Positions 34,001 through 44,761 of a DNA stretch of 64,000 bases are shown here, piece by piece. Origin of the DNA: Myrica gale (Eukaryota; Streptophyta; Magnoliopsida; Fagales; Myricaceae); assembly GCA_963930655.1 (NCBI GenBank), contig OZ005610.1, positions 21,025,001 through 21,089,000 of the forward strand, written 5' to 3'. The notes under the pieces were generated by a model that worked only from the letters and a program-made list of their open reading frames with translations, searched no databases and was not told the origin of the DNA. The translations under genes and the position numbers were made by a program. Numbering within the stretch: position 1 is the first letter of the stretch; each line of letters begins with the position of its first letter.

Positions 34001-36109
34001 AAATCAAGCCCCAATTTTTTCTCTCCTCCCAACTTTCTGGCAGTTCTTCACAACAGAACCTTATGCTTGTGAACCATCTAGCCTCCCACAGTATCCCCCG
34101 AGCAAGGAAATGGATGCTAAACGACGGGATGATGAAGCTCGGAGGTGTGGATGCTTTACACCCTGCTTTGTACTAATATTATTTGGTTCTTTATGGCAAC
34201 TCACCTAGAAATTGGTTGTATTGACATCAATCTGTGGGTTGTATCCCTAGTAAAGGCCAATAGAATTTTAGGCTTTTATATTTCTTGCTTTGGTAATTAT
34301 GGTAAAGGGCCTAAGGGACTACACTTTTTGTTTTAATGTACTCGTCATCAGATTTGCCTTGTTCTTTTTCCAATCCCCCCCCCCACCCTTTTTTCCTCTT
34401 GTGGGTGTCTTTATTTCTTGTTCACGAATAAGCAACCAAATGTTAATTACTTGTTTTAAAATCCGTAACTGTCTTCATCTTGGTAAATAAAAGTTTGCAT
34501 TGCCAAGTTAATTGCCTATTTCTACAATTATGTGAAGCTGAGACCTCACTGTGCTTTTGTGGCATATTATTCCATATTTGCTGGATTGGCTGAAGATGTA
34601 TTAATTGAGATACTGATGAAGTATATTATTTAGAGTCAATGAGTATTAGAGATCAAGTTGGTGATTTTGTTGCTCTCCGTCTCCGTGTCTCAATTCTATA
34701 TACATTCAGTACATATGGTGCATTGATTCTTTATCTGTATATGAAATATTCTGCAGTCAAAAGTTTTTATTATTCTCAGTATGTAATGAATTGCGTGGAC
34801 TTGTCTATCGTATATAAAAGTATGAAGTAGGAAGAATATTAACTGTATGGTTGTGCAGATTAAGAGCTGCTAGTAAAGCCCAGGCTGATGGTGCAAAGAA
34901 AACACGTACACGTGATCGTCCTGTTAGAGCATTTCCTGCTCCAGAAGCCAATGCGGAGCTTCAATCTAATCTGGATGTATGTTTGATAAGTTGCTTCCAT
35001 CAACCATCTTTTCTTTTTGTCAATATATATTCTGATGGCATCCAACTTAGTGCTTAAACATTGGTTTAAATCTTAAACCTCTACGAATAGATTACCAGAT
35101 GCAGTGGTTTAGCATTATGTATAGAAATGAGGATACAAGCTGTTGTGTTCCCCCTCCCGCTTCTTTTATTGTCCTTTAGGTGCTGGAGTTGGCACAATGT
35201 TATTGCTTCTTTTTTCTTTTTCTTTTTCCCCCCTTGTTTGTAGGCTAGTGCTAATATTAAGTAGGTTTGATTGTCTGCAACCAACTGCAATTTATTAATT
35301 TTGGATCCTTGAGTGTTGATAAATATCTCTAAATGAGGTGTAAGAAAGGTTAGTGTTTCACAGGCTTTCCTTGAAAAGTATTTGAACTCACGTTCCAAAC
35401 ATTTTATGTAACATACAGTGGTAGTTTCTTGTAAACTGGTCGTTTGCTCAGAGATCAGAAATTAAAAGACCAGTCTACATCGAGCTCATGGCTTTTGAAT
35501 TGAACTTTTCTTATAACTGACAACAAGATGCAACTTCATTCACTTTTGAATGAGCTTGAGATTGTCGGGTTTTAGCCAGTTCAAGTGTTTTCAATTTAGC
35601 AGCTTAGGCTCCTTTATTTTCACTCTTGGTGACATCTGATCTTAAGTGTGTGAAAGATCCACCTGAACATAGTTCTCATGTCAATTTGACTCAATGTTAA
35701 AGGTCTCTCGACTCTATTTAAGTTTCATTCTAGTTTACAAGCTTTGACTGTTGGCTTTCTTCTGAAACAGAGGAGGCGTCTAATTTCCCATGCAAACGCG
35801 AAGAGCAAGAGTGAGAAATTCCCTCCACCACACCAAGATGGACAACTTGGCTTTCCCTTGGGTGCTTCACATCATATAGATCCTGCCAACGTCCCTCGAG
35901 ATGCCCAGTTTACTTCAACCTCATTCACTTTTTTGAAAGAACCACTCCAAACTTGGTCAGGTCCATTGGGTAAGCCTTCTAGTGTTCATGCTCCAAGGCG
36001 GAAAAAGCAAGCTGCAGGTGATGAACGAGAACCATCAAAACTACAGACAGGAGGTGTCAAATATACAAGTAATGGTGCTAGTAGTAAAGGAAAGAATAGC
36101 ATGGCTTAA
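31062..36109 (+). CDS. Plant CDK-like Ser/Thr protein kinase with N-myristoylation motif (584 aa)
   Basis: Seven coding exons: 31062-31427, 31777-32061, 32136-32453, 33164-33391, 34044-34144, 34859-34976 and 35771-36109. All have GT-AG borders and consistent phases, totalling 585 codons with the stop. The N-terminus MGCVISRE fits N-myristoylation plus palmitoylation, pointing to a membrane. The kinase domain starts near residue 120: GQGTYS loop (124-129), VALKK with Lys 146, catalytic HRDIKGSN (Asp 241), DFG (Asp 259) and LWYRPPELLLG. All catalytic residues are present. The flanking motif VAVGWPPWLTDVCGEALKGL before the domain and the Pro/Lys-rich C-terminal tail are typical of the plant group that includes Arabidopsis At1g54610 and IBS1. 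Cyclin dependence is not established for this group. Intron 3 carries a MITE. Confidence 0.94.
32603..32775. mobile_element. MITE in intron 3 of the kinase gene
   Basis: The inverted ends are GGTGGTGTTTGCGTCCCAAA and, inverted from the right, GGGTGTTGTTTGCAAACCAA, with CCAAAATTTTGG near both. The body is AT-rich with ATAATCTCTCT runs like the MITE at 5111-5309. The target duplication could not be assigned. Confidence 0.6.
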
Positions 36110-36679
36110 ACTTGAGTGTAGACATCAAGATTCAGATCTCTCTGAACGACGACCTATGCTTACAGAGGTTCGATGGAGTCGGACAGCCAACTGCAATCTA
36201 ATGGAAGTCTTTTAGGCTCAGCATGGCTTATTTTTGCACTGAAGGATGTAATTGATGGGTTAAAATCTCAGGGGGTATACTCAATTTTTCCTTTATAGGT
36301 TCTTACTTTTCCCCCCCAATAAGATCAAAGGAAAAAATCTGCTCAATTTGTTGGAAGAGTTGTGAGATTCGTACACTCTGTAAATCTTGATTTATTATAT
36401 TTTTTTGGTTCCAAGTTCCTTGTGTTGAAACGGAATCCTGAATAGGATAAATGAATAGTGTAATAAATACAGCAGGGCCACATCCTTGTGTTTGAAGTTT
36501 TGTTCAGCAACGCGGGCTCTCAGGGTAGATGAACTGCCATAAGACTCCAGTTCTCTGTCTACTCTTCCTTGTACTTCGGTTTAGACCTACGTTGTGTTGC
36601 ACATGATGGGTGCATATTTCACCATATCAGGTACTAATACATGCTTCTGCAGCTTCTGCTTATGTTGGTTATTTTTCTC
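36110..36679. other. 3' UTR and flank of the kinase gene
   Basis: Non-coding sequence following the TAA at 36107-36109. No other gene is seen. Confidence 0.5.
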
Positions 36680-36953
36680 GGGATAAATCCTCCTATGGTC
36701 TACGACTTTGACAAATAGATCCTTGCACTACCAAAATTATAAAAAGCAGTCCCTAACATTTTCAGCTTTCTGCCACGATTATGATACTCATTTGGTCTTT
36801 GTAGTTTACAACTTTGACATATAAATCCTGTACTACCAAAATTTTAAAAACAGTCTTTTTAAGTTTTTCAAGCTTTAGCTTTTATGATTTTAGTATTGCA
36901 TGGACCTATTTGTTAAAGTCATAAACCACATGGACCATGTGGAAATTTTATCC
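36680..36953. mobile_element. Inverted-repeat MITE
   Basis: The left end GGGATAAATCCTCCTATGGT and the inverted right end GGATAAAATTTCCACATGGT match, including GACTTT(G/A)ACAAATAG(A/G)TCC. Inside, the segment around TTTGACA(A/T)AT(A)AATCC...ACTACCAAAATT is present twice. No clear target duplication. Confidence 0.6.
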
Positions 36954-37115
36954 TTTTGATAATGTTTCGATGTTTCAAAGAAAAGGGCCGAAACATTGAG
37001 AAAAAAAAAAATTTGGCTGTATTTATCTGTCAGCTTTCTTCAGGCGTTAAATTTGGCGGCAGGCCTTGTGTGTGTGTGGGGGGCGGGGTACTACTCCGTT
37101 TAGAATAATAGTTAT

Positions 37116-37476
37116 GGAAATTGATATTTTAGTCCTTAATTTTTGGACATTTTTTTATTTTAGTCTTTTACTTTCAGCTTTCAAATGTTTAGTCCTTGAG
37201 TTTTTTTTTTTTGACGAAATGGTCATTTCGTCATTCTGTCGTCCATATGCTTAACGATACATGAAGCGGTCGACCGAATATGTGTTGAAAGTGAGCGGTC
37301 AACCGCTACAAATTTACTGACGTGTCAGAGAGCTTCGTTAAGCATATGGACGGAAGACTGACGAAATGATCATTTCGTCAAACAAAGAAAACTCAAGTAT
37401 TAAAATTTGAAAGTTGAAAGTGAAGGACTAAAATGAAAAAGTGTCCAAAACTTAGGGACTAAAAAATGAATTTCCC
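37116..37476. mobile_element. Foldback MITE with perfect 10-bp flanking repeat
   Basis: The left end GGAAATTGATATTTTAGTCC pairs with the inverted right end GGGAAATTCATTTTTTAGTC. The arms continue through GACGAAATG(G/A)TCATTTCGTCA and CATATG(C/G) stretches to the centre, which holds CGGTCGACCG and GCGGTCAACCGC. TAATAGTTAT flanks both sides (37106-37115 and 37477-37486), fitting a 9-10-bp Mutator-type duplication. Confidence 0.8.
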
Positions 37477-37486
37477 TAATAGTTAT

Positions 37487-38040
37487 GGTCAGAAGCTCCT
37501 TGATTTTATCAACTTAATGATACAGTTAATTTAAAATGTGAATATGATCTTCAAAATCAACCATGTAAGTTAAAAATTTTGGGGACTTAGAAGCAAAGAT
37601 AAAAATAGCTTAACTTTACTACCTATTTTAATTGTAGTAATAGTTTAAGAACAATATTCGGTAAACATGTAACATTTTTATATTTATATGGATGTTTTTT
37701 AAAAATAATTAAGTTAATTTTGGAATATGCAAGTCTCACTTTTTTTTTCTTCTTCTTTTGATTACATAAACTTTAAAGTCGGGCTCTGCTATATTGTGAA
37801 ATTACTGGAGGTGGTCTTGATACTCTTGAAACAACGTCACCCTGTGCAGTATGCATACCACCATTGACAATTTGAAATTCTAAAAACAAAAGAAAAATTA
37901 TGCCATTCTTTCGTCAGTGTCATCAAACACTAATATAATTCATTAAATGACATGAAAATGTTTCGATAGATAAAAATATTTTCTATCTTATTATTTGAAT
38001 TAAACTAAAAAAAATATATTTGAGTATGTAGACACTACCA
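37487..38040. other. AT-rich non-coding DNA
   Basis: No gene or clear repeat boundary is seen. Confidence 0.4.
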
Positions 38041-38411
38041 CTGTAACGCCCTGTGCGGTTTCCCAAATCAGAACTGCCCCGGCCGCGTTATAAGCGCCAT
38101 CGATACCAGTTTGGCGATGGTAGTGGCTGGTTATTGCCACCCTCACGGCAGGCCGAATGCCCAGAGTGAGAGTGAGAGTGAGAGTGAGACAGAGAGAGAG
38201 AGTGAAGAATAAGGGAGAAAGGGGAGGACCTATAAGGTTTTAACGAGTAACAATGTTGTTTTTTATTTAATAGAGTTTTCTAAAATAAAAGTAAAAAGGT
38301 TTTAGTGGTTCGCAAGCAATAATTGGAAACCCGTATCGCACCTCCATGGGGCGGTGTTAGTGTCGGTGTCGGTGTCGGTTAAACTAGACACCTTCAGCAC
38401 ACCGTGAATAC
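38041..38411. repeat. Unclassified repeat, possibly LTR-derived, with GAGAGT microsatellite
   Basis: It starts TGTAACGCCCTGTGCGG, a start seen in plant LTR elements, and contains a GAGTGA/GAGA simple repeat at about 38166-38205 and a GTGTCG triplicate near 38358. It is the host of the hAT insertion that follows, and its continuation is at 39370. I could not find a partner LTR. Confidence 0.35.
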
Positions 38412-39361
38412 CAGTGGTGGAACCAGAATTTTAGTTAAGGGGGGGGGGGGGGGCAAATTCTTAAAGCAAGATAACATCTCAAAATTTTTTCTTACTTAAT
38501 GCAAAAGTGTCTTAGAGTTAAAATATAGAAAATTAAGGACTAAAAGCATAAAAAAATATTGAAATCTAGGTACATTACTATTTGCTGAGACTGAAAGATG
38601 ACAATTGGATCCTACGAGACTGCATCTTCTGAAAATGTTACAAAATGACTTCGTTCTCAATAGTTTCAAAATTTTATCTCTCGACGTATACTACTGTGCT
38701 ATTATTCATCCAGTCATCTTTCATCTTATTACGCAAGTCAGTCTTGATAATCTTCATCACAAAGAACAATCTTTCAACAGTTGCAGTCGCAACGGATAAA
38801 ATCTGAGGGTTAATTTCTTTTTGTTTGTCACTAGGCAGATCAATTGAATATAGTATGTCCATTCAAATCAACATATTTTTTTACAAGACAGACACATGAA
38901 AATATATAAAAATGCAACAAACAGAGACAAATTCAAGAGGAAGAAAGAGAGATTCTATTACTCACATTTAGATTTAAACTGCCCCTCTGTCTCCTACAAT
39001 ATTGACACATAAATAAGCAGAATCAACAAACAGAAAGTAATCAGAAAACACAAACAACCTTTACCCCCCAAATATAGAAATTCATATGCTAACCTTTAGG
39101 GTATATATAGTATGGAGTATAGAAAACACGAAAAACCTTTACACAAACAGCCCAACTCCTTTTTCACGCTTCCTGGCTCGTTCCAAATACTCTTCCAGAT
39201 AAAAAAAGGAGCTGGGCTTAAGAAGGGGGTTGGACTTAAGGGGGTGGGCCTGGCCTACTCGGGGACAAATATATTTTTAAAAAAACAAACAAAAAATTCC
39301 TTTAAACTTTTAGAACAGAGGGGGGCAGCCGCCCAGGGCGCCCCATGTCATTCCGCCATTG
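38412..39361. mobile_element. hAT deletion derivative with perfect 8-bp target duplication
   Basis: The ends are CAGTGGTGGAACCAG and, inverted, CAATGGCGGAATGACATGG. GTGAATAC flanks both sides exactly (38404-38411 and 39362-39369), the 8-bp duplication of hAT elements. A G run lies near the left end and GCCGCCCAGGGCGCCCC near the right end. It is 950 bp and keeps only a transposase remnant. Confidence 0.88.
38674..38862 (-). pseudogene. hAT transposase C-terminal dimerisation domain remnant
   Basis: The minus-strand frame contains ILSVATATVERLFFVMKIIK and then TDLRNKMKDDWMNNSTVVYV. This is the C-terminal dimerisation region of plant hAT transposases of the TTF/MYM zinc-finger-associated type (usual pattern LPVATATVER.FS.MK). 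The catalytic core and zinc finger are missing. Confidence 0.85.
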
Positions 39362-39369
39362 GTGAATAC

Positions 39370-39780
39370 CCCTAGTTGATGTGTAAATGACTCTATCATT
39401 GAATACTTATTTGGCTGGCTATGTTTGGTTAAAGGTCTTCAAAACTTTTTTATTATTATTATTTTAAAAACGTTTTTCAATCCAATCATGATTTTTGTTA
39501 CACAAAAAATATTTCAATTTTCAATAAAAAATTTTATCCAATGATTGAGCTCAATTTATGTAAAACAACATAATTTTAAAAAAACTTTTACGAAAACCAT
39601 AAAAACTCTTCTTTCCAAATATATGTTTTTACTCTCACATTCTCTAAAAACAAAATTTAAAAAACTTTCTCTTTCCAAACATCATTTACATGGACCTCAC
39701 CATTCTCACAGACACCTAAAAAAATATATCTCAAAAAATTTCTTAAATAATTATTTTTGGATCCATTTTGAATAGGTTCG
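39370..39780. other. AT-rich non-coding DNA
   Basis: Many A/T runs with CAAAACTTTTT / AAAAACGTTTTTC-like pieces suggest an old foldback repeat, but no clear boundaries or gene are seen. Confidence 0.35.
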
Positions 39781-40400
39781 TCACAACTTCCATGGGCTAA
39801 ACACTCGAGGGAACTAAACATATAGTCCAAAGCTTGGGATGGGTTAAAAAGCCCAAATTCTCCTTCATTCCTCCTACAAGCAAAATAAGATGCTCCAAAT
39901 CCAAGTCCTCCTCTAGGAGGATTTCTCCATACGGGTCTTCATTGCTCATTCTCTCTCTTTCATTTCTTTCTGGTTTTTTTACTCTTCTTTTTCGAGAGAA
40001 AAGTCCCCCTTCTTATCTCCCCTTCCTTTCTTTTTCGGCCTTGGATCTCTTGGGCCTCAGTCCTGCTTTCTTTGGGCCTTACTCCCCCCGATACTTTTTT
40101 TGTTTCATCCTTACTATTCCCCAGATTGGCGTTGTTAGGGTTGGTCTCCTTTGAGCTGGCTTAAATCGACTTTCTCTCTGTCCCTTTTTCCGTCTGTCAG
40201 CTTAATTAATTAATAACATAGAATAATCATAATTTCTTATGTAAATTATCTTTACCCAATAAAGTAGGTATTGTCATACCCTTTTGTGAACCTCCAATCA
40301 TTGAAGAGTGTGTATCATGTTAGATGGGCTGATTCATGTTTCACCATTTTGGGCCGGTAACTATGGGCTTTTGTAGTAAGGAGAAATTATTCCCCTATCA
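39780..40400 (-). repeat. Putative 3' LTR of a Tat-lineage-like Ty3/gypsy element
   Basis: On the minus strand the LTR begins TGATAGGGGAATAATTTCTC at 40400 directly after a purine tract. It continues with a CT/GA-rich body. The far end near 39780-39830 is not resolved and no second LTR is in the window. Confidence 0.55.
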
Positions 40401-40415
40401 GTAGCCCCCTATTCT
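40401..40415 (-). other. Polypurine tract preceding the 3' LTR
   Basis: The minus strand reads AGAATAGGGGGCTAC immediately before the TGATAGGGG start. This is the plus-strand primer arrangement of LTR retrotransposons and fixes the element's orientation as minus, like its pol. Confidence 0.6.
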
Positions 40416-40612
40416 GCTGGGCGATTTAACTAGGCCAGGAGAATATTATGACATTGTCAACTGTACCCGTCAGCTTTCTTGATACATTAAATATCACTTT
40501 GATATGCTTTCCGGATCTTCCACTACCTTTTTGCTTAATAAGACATGGGGTCTTATTCCTTTGATTCACCAAACTTCCTTTTATTTGTGTTACGCTCCAT
40601 CAATTTAACCTA

Positions 40613-41060
40613 ATGTCTTGCTCTGGTACCATACAGAAAAGGAAGAGGACTCCTCAATCACTTCCTTCTCTTTCAAATCTTCCATCCGAGCTTCTAACAG
40701 ATATTTTCTCCCACGTGGTACAAGATAATGACGTGGATGAATATTTTAAATTGATTAAGGTGAAGTCCAAATGTAGGGGAAATGGCTAAGTCACCTTGGG
40801 TACTTCGATGCATCAAGTTTGAGGAGCTTCCTCTAGCTGAAGATCGTAGCCCCACAGTGAAGGATTTTGTGGCAGCTCTATTAAGATGTGAAAACTTTGA
40901 TGTTCTCTAACTCGAAGGAGTAGAACTTGCATTTGGACTAGAAACTGATTATCCAGCAGGAGTAATAATGATCATCCGAGCTAGTCAACTTCAATGTCCC
41001 CGTGCTATTTATATGGAATGCATATTAAATATGCTCAAAGTTGAGGTAGACTGAGGTATG
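40613..41060 (+). pseudogene. Degenerate F-box-like gene 1, antisense within the gypsy element
   Basis: From ATG 40613 the frame encodes MSCSGTIQKRKRTPQSLPSL and then LPSELLTDIFSHVVQDNDVD and FKLIKVKSKCR, an F-box-like start. It stops at 40787 and continues one frame over with SPWVLRCIKFEELPL, DFVAALLRCENFDVL, a further stop, and LQCPRAIYMECIL. The order resembles a plant F-box group whose post-F-box part carries a NPEALYR-type motif. One frameshift and one in-frame stop make it a pseudogene. Confidence 0.6.
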
Positions 41061-41931
41061 GGAGAAGCTGGATGCCTAAAAACAGTGGTTGAGCCCTCAT
41101 GACATGCAATGGGAGCGGATGAGAGCTATTGAGGTATTTTGTGATGCTAGGGGAGACTCAGCTCCTATTGAGGGAGGCAAGCCCCCAGTCTGTGTGAAAG
41201 GTTGCAAGGCTCTTCCTCTCATGTTTCCTGCAGTTTTGTTTCCTTATGCCGGCATTTAGCCCTGACATCTTCGATGCTACTCTCTGTCTTTCATGCCGAG
41301 TTAACTGAGAACTTCAATTCTTCCTATCTCGTGTAAAAATTGGGTTTTAAATAATCAGGAAGAATATATTTACGTGCTTTAATTTTCCTTTTATGTTTCT
41401 TACGTATGAAACTTTTTTGTAAGGGGTCATGGACTGATGTGAATTAATAGATCAGTTATTGAACTTCCTCTTTTTCCCCTTCAAGCTCTTTGGAATTGTT
41501 ATGATGGGACCTCTCGGATATGCCATGTAAAGAGCTCTTTGATATATATATATATATTCAGACTTAAGATACGGGGTGTTGCTACTACTATTTATTTTAT
41601 TTTTATATATCTTGTTCCTTAGTTTCTGGAGCATATGTAACGTCTGATACTTTATGTAGTGATATGACGTTTAAATTCTCGCTCATAAATGAGGTCTCCA
41701 AAAATCTTGAAGCTATGTTGTGTCATTAATGACCCTACTTGGTAGACCTAGTCCCCATAAATCGTTTTAGCTCGAAGCTTTTTTTTTTGGATTTTCAAGC
41801 GCCGCAAACAAGCTTACAAATTAGCTTGAATCCATTTCTTTGATCTCACCTCAACCTCTTTTTTCTCTTCTTCATTATCCTCAAACTTTATCTGACCCTT
41901 TGCCTCCTTTCATACTTGACCATCCATTCCC

Positions 41932-42720
41932 ATGGATATCGCAGATCTTCCCTGTTTGCTACTCACTCTACCCTTTGAACTGATCTCTATGATCCTTTCT
42001 CTTTTACGTGAATCTCACCCTACTACTTTATTGGCACTGGCTCAAACCTGTAGCCAATGTAGGGGTTTGGATTATAACCCCTCATTACTGAGAAGGATTC
42101 CTATTAGGATATTACCTCCTCGTTATCAGAGGGATGAAGTCTTACTAGGGGCCTTCAACGCTTCCTTAGAAGTGGGAACCCTGAGATCATGTTTCTGAGA
42201 GGTTTTGATGGATTGTTGATTTATCCTTCAGATAATCGCAAATGAAATGCTTTCAGCCAAAAGGTTACTATACCAAGGGACAGTGGCAACTTCAGGGGGC
42301 TTATGCTGTTTGTATTGTTCAGGTACTTGAGGGAGGTGACATTTGTCGCGCCTTACACATCCTATACAATCATAGGGTAGTTCTTTCTGTTCCTAACTTT
42401 CACAGGATGAGATTAGAAGTTCTGAATTTTTTTGAAAAGAATTATAACAGATGGGTCTATTCCTTTTTTTAGTATGCTTATATCCTACAAAAATTTTGCA
42501 CCAAGCCAGGGACGTGTTATAATCCTGATCCCAGGGGAAACTGGCATGATACTTGGGATGATCCTTGGATAGTTACTCGGGCAAATTTCAAAATTGAATG
42601 GTTTGATGAGGATGGTAGCTTGGGGTTTTTCTCTGATGAAGATGACTTTAATGATTTTGATGAAGAGAACCAAGATAATCTTCTCAGACTTGGGAACAAT
42701 TTTGTCCTATTTGTTGGAGG
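41932..42720 (+). pseudogene. Degenerate F-box-like gene 2, antisense within the gypsy element
   Basis: ATG 41932 opens 88 codons including LTLPFELISMILSLLRES and LALAQTCSQCRGLDYNPSLL, F-box-like in pattern. The frame breaks at 42198 and further open pieces run to about 42720, ending in an acidic Asp/Glu-rich stretch. It shares the design of the neighbours at 40613 and 43356, but direct sequence identity between them looks low. Confidence 0.5.
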
Positions 42721-42848
42721 GTTTTATTAATTGTATTTCCTTTTTCATATTCATAACGAACACTTAATGTAATGTGCTTCTTATGTAAATAGTTTATGTT
42801 AATGTAAGTTTCAATTTCATCTTTTCATACGATTTTTTCTCTTCCTTT

Positions 42849-42849
42849 G

Positions 42850-42878
<29 letters not shown>
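42849..42878. repeat. (TA)n microsatellite
   Basis: About 15 TA units lie between F-box-like regions 2 and 3. Confidence 0.9.
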
Positions 42879-42881
<3 letters not shown>

Positions 42882-43074
42882 CTCATCATCGAGAGATCCA
42901 GTCAGATCGAGATTTACTTTTCTTCCTCCCAATCAAGAATATCTTAATGGGCCTAAATGAGCCGGTCAGTGAGCCCTTCTTTTACTATCCAGAATGCAAT
43001 CAATTTTTTTTGAATTCACGCGTAATTGCTTTTACTCAAAGTGACGTTGTTCGGGTCAACTTTATTTAACCGAC

Positions 43075-44210
43075 GTGTCAGTTATCCCTAATTTTTTGCG
43101 TCCCAACCTTTCGACTTTCTGCGCATCGTTTAACTTCAGGCCTTCCATGCCACTGTTTGAAATGACGTGGGAGGAGTTCTCGAGATTCATCATACCATGC
43201 CGGAATTTCAGAGCATTTAATGCAATCTTTTTACCTTTATCACGCAAGATCTTTTTTCTCAACTTTCAGATTTCTTGGTTTTTTATACCTAAGGCCCGAG
43301 ACTTTTCTTTCTTTGCAAGTTTCTTATTCTTACCTCTTTTTGTCCCACATTTGCCATGGAGTTGCCTAAAAATGGTTCTCCAACTTCTAGTCAGGTTAAT
43401 GTTTCCTATACAAAACCTTTCTGACTCTCTTCTATCTGAGATATTTTTTCACATGGTTCACGAAAGGCGGGATCCATGCCTTTTTTGTTCTTTTAAGTAC
43501 CAACCACCACTAGAGGCGAATAGCTTATATCCCCTAATCCTTAGAGAAATCCCGATAATAGAAAACCCATTATTCCTTTCCATCTCCAGTCCTGGTTTGT
43601 CTCTCTATGAGGTTTTGAGGTTGCTCCTTTCAATTATCTTTCTTTTGAAACCGCTACTCGAATTTTTATGGAAGATCTAGTGGATAGTTGGAGTCTTGGG
43701 GCTATGCATACCCAGGGAAGGGAGCTTTTCCTTTAGGGGAGTTCAGAGCCTGAAATTGGTCGAAGATTAATCCATCAATCAGCTATAATGAGACATCCCT
43801 ATGAGATGTATTTGGATTTAATGTTGCGCGTGGCTAAGAGGTTAATCTTCATGATTTACCCGAGGCACTGAAGACTTTTAGAGTTAGACTTGGTCTTGCC
43901 TCTGCTCAGCTTATAAGGTCGAGTGTGATTTATGACATAAGCTAGCAAGGGGACTTAAAGATGTCCAGGATTTTGCATTTTATTCCGAGACCCTTCCTTC
44001 ATGTGTTGTTACTTGTAGAGGCTTTCTGTGCAGAGGTCTTCCCGATTGGCTGAGGTCGGAGGAACGACCAGCTTACCGGGCCTGAGAAGGCTTTTCTGCC
44101 AATTTCTATGATGATTATATGTGCCTTCCCTGTCTTACCAGGGCATAAGTTGGTTATTTCTGAAAAGAGACGGGACGACGTGCTTGAAAGAAAAGATCAT
44201 GTCTGTTCTT
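43075..44210 (+). pseudogene. Degenerate F-box-like gene 3, antisense within the gypsy element
   Basis: The frame at 43400-43520 contains LSDSLLSEIFFHMVHERRDP, an F-box-like stretch. A nearby ATG at 43356 (MELPKNGSPTSSQ) lies in another frame, implying a frameshift. Later pieces up to about 44200 are open only in short stretches. It is the third such region in tandem on the plus strand between pol and the 3' LTR. Confidence 0.45.
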
Positions 44211-44761
44211 TCTAATTTTTTATTTTATTTTGTAAGTTCTGTACATCTGTGACCTAATGATCATTTTTGCATAGACTGCTCTGATTTGTACTAGAGCTTT
44301 TTAGTGATCATATAAACTTTTGATGATTGTGTGTATTTCTTATCTTTTTCTTTGTTTGATCGATTCCTTGTTTATTAATCCTTTACATCAGGAGTATTTA
44401 ATTACATAAACTCAAATATCATTGGCAATTCTCTGATTTATGGTTAATTTCAATGGCCTGGAATATTACCATTCTAATTATTGATATTCCCGGGCTCTTT
44501 TCTTGTTCATAAACCTTGATATAAGTACACTGGATTTTTAGCTTCTTCTCTTTTCTTCTTTCTTATTCTTCTTATATATATATTATATGCCATATAATCA
44601 TTTTTCCTCCACCCTCTTGGATTCTTATAAATCCAGGGCTCAGGCCTGCAAACATGAGTTCAGGGTACGAGGGCTCCTGTAAATCCAGGGCTCGAACGCT
44701 CCTGTAAAATCATAGTACTTTTTCTTCTCCTTTAATTTGTATCAAAACTCAAACATAATAT

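Noticed and set aside
39834..40154. 106-codon plus-strand frame with Ser/Phe-rich sequence
   Set aside because: It lies in the putative LTR of the gypsy element and is CT-rich low-complexity sequence.
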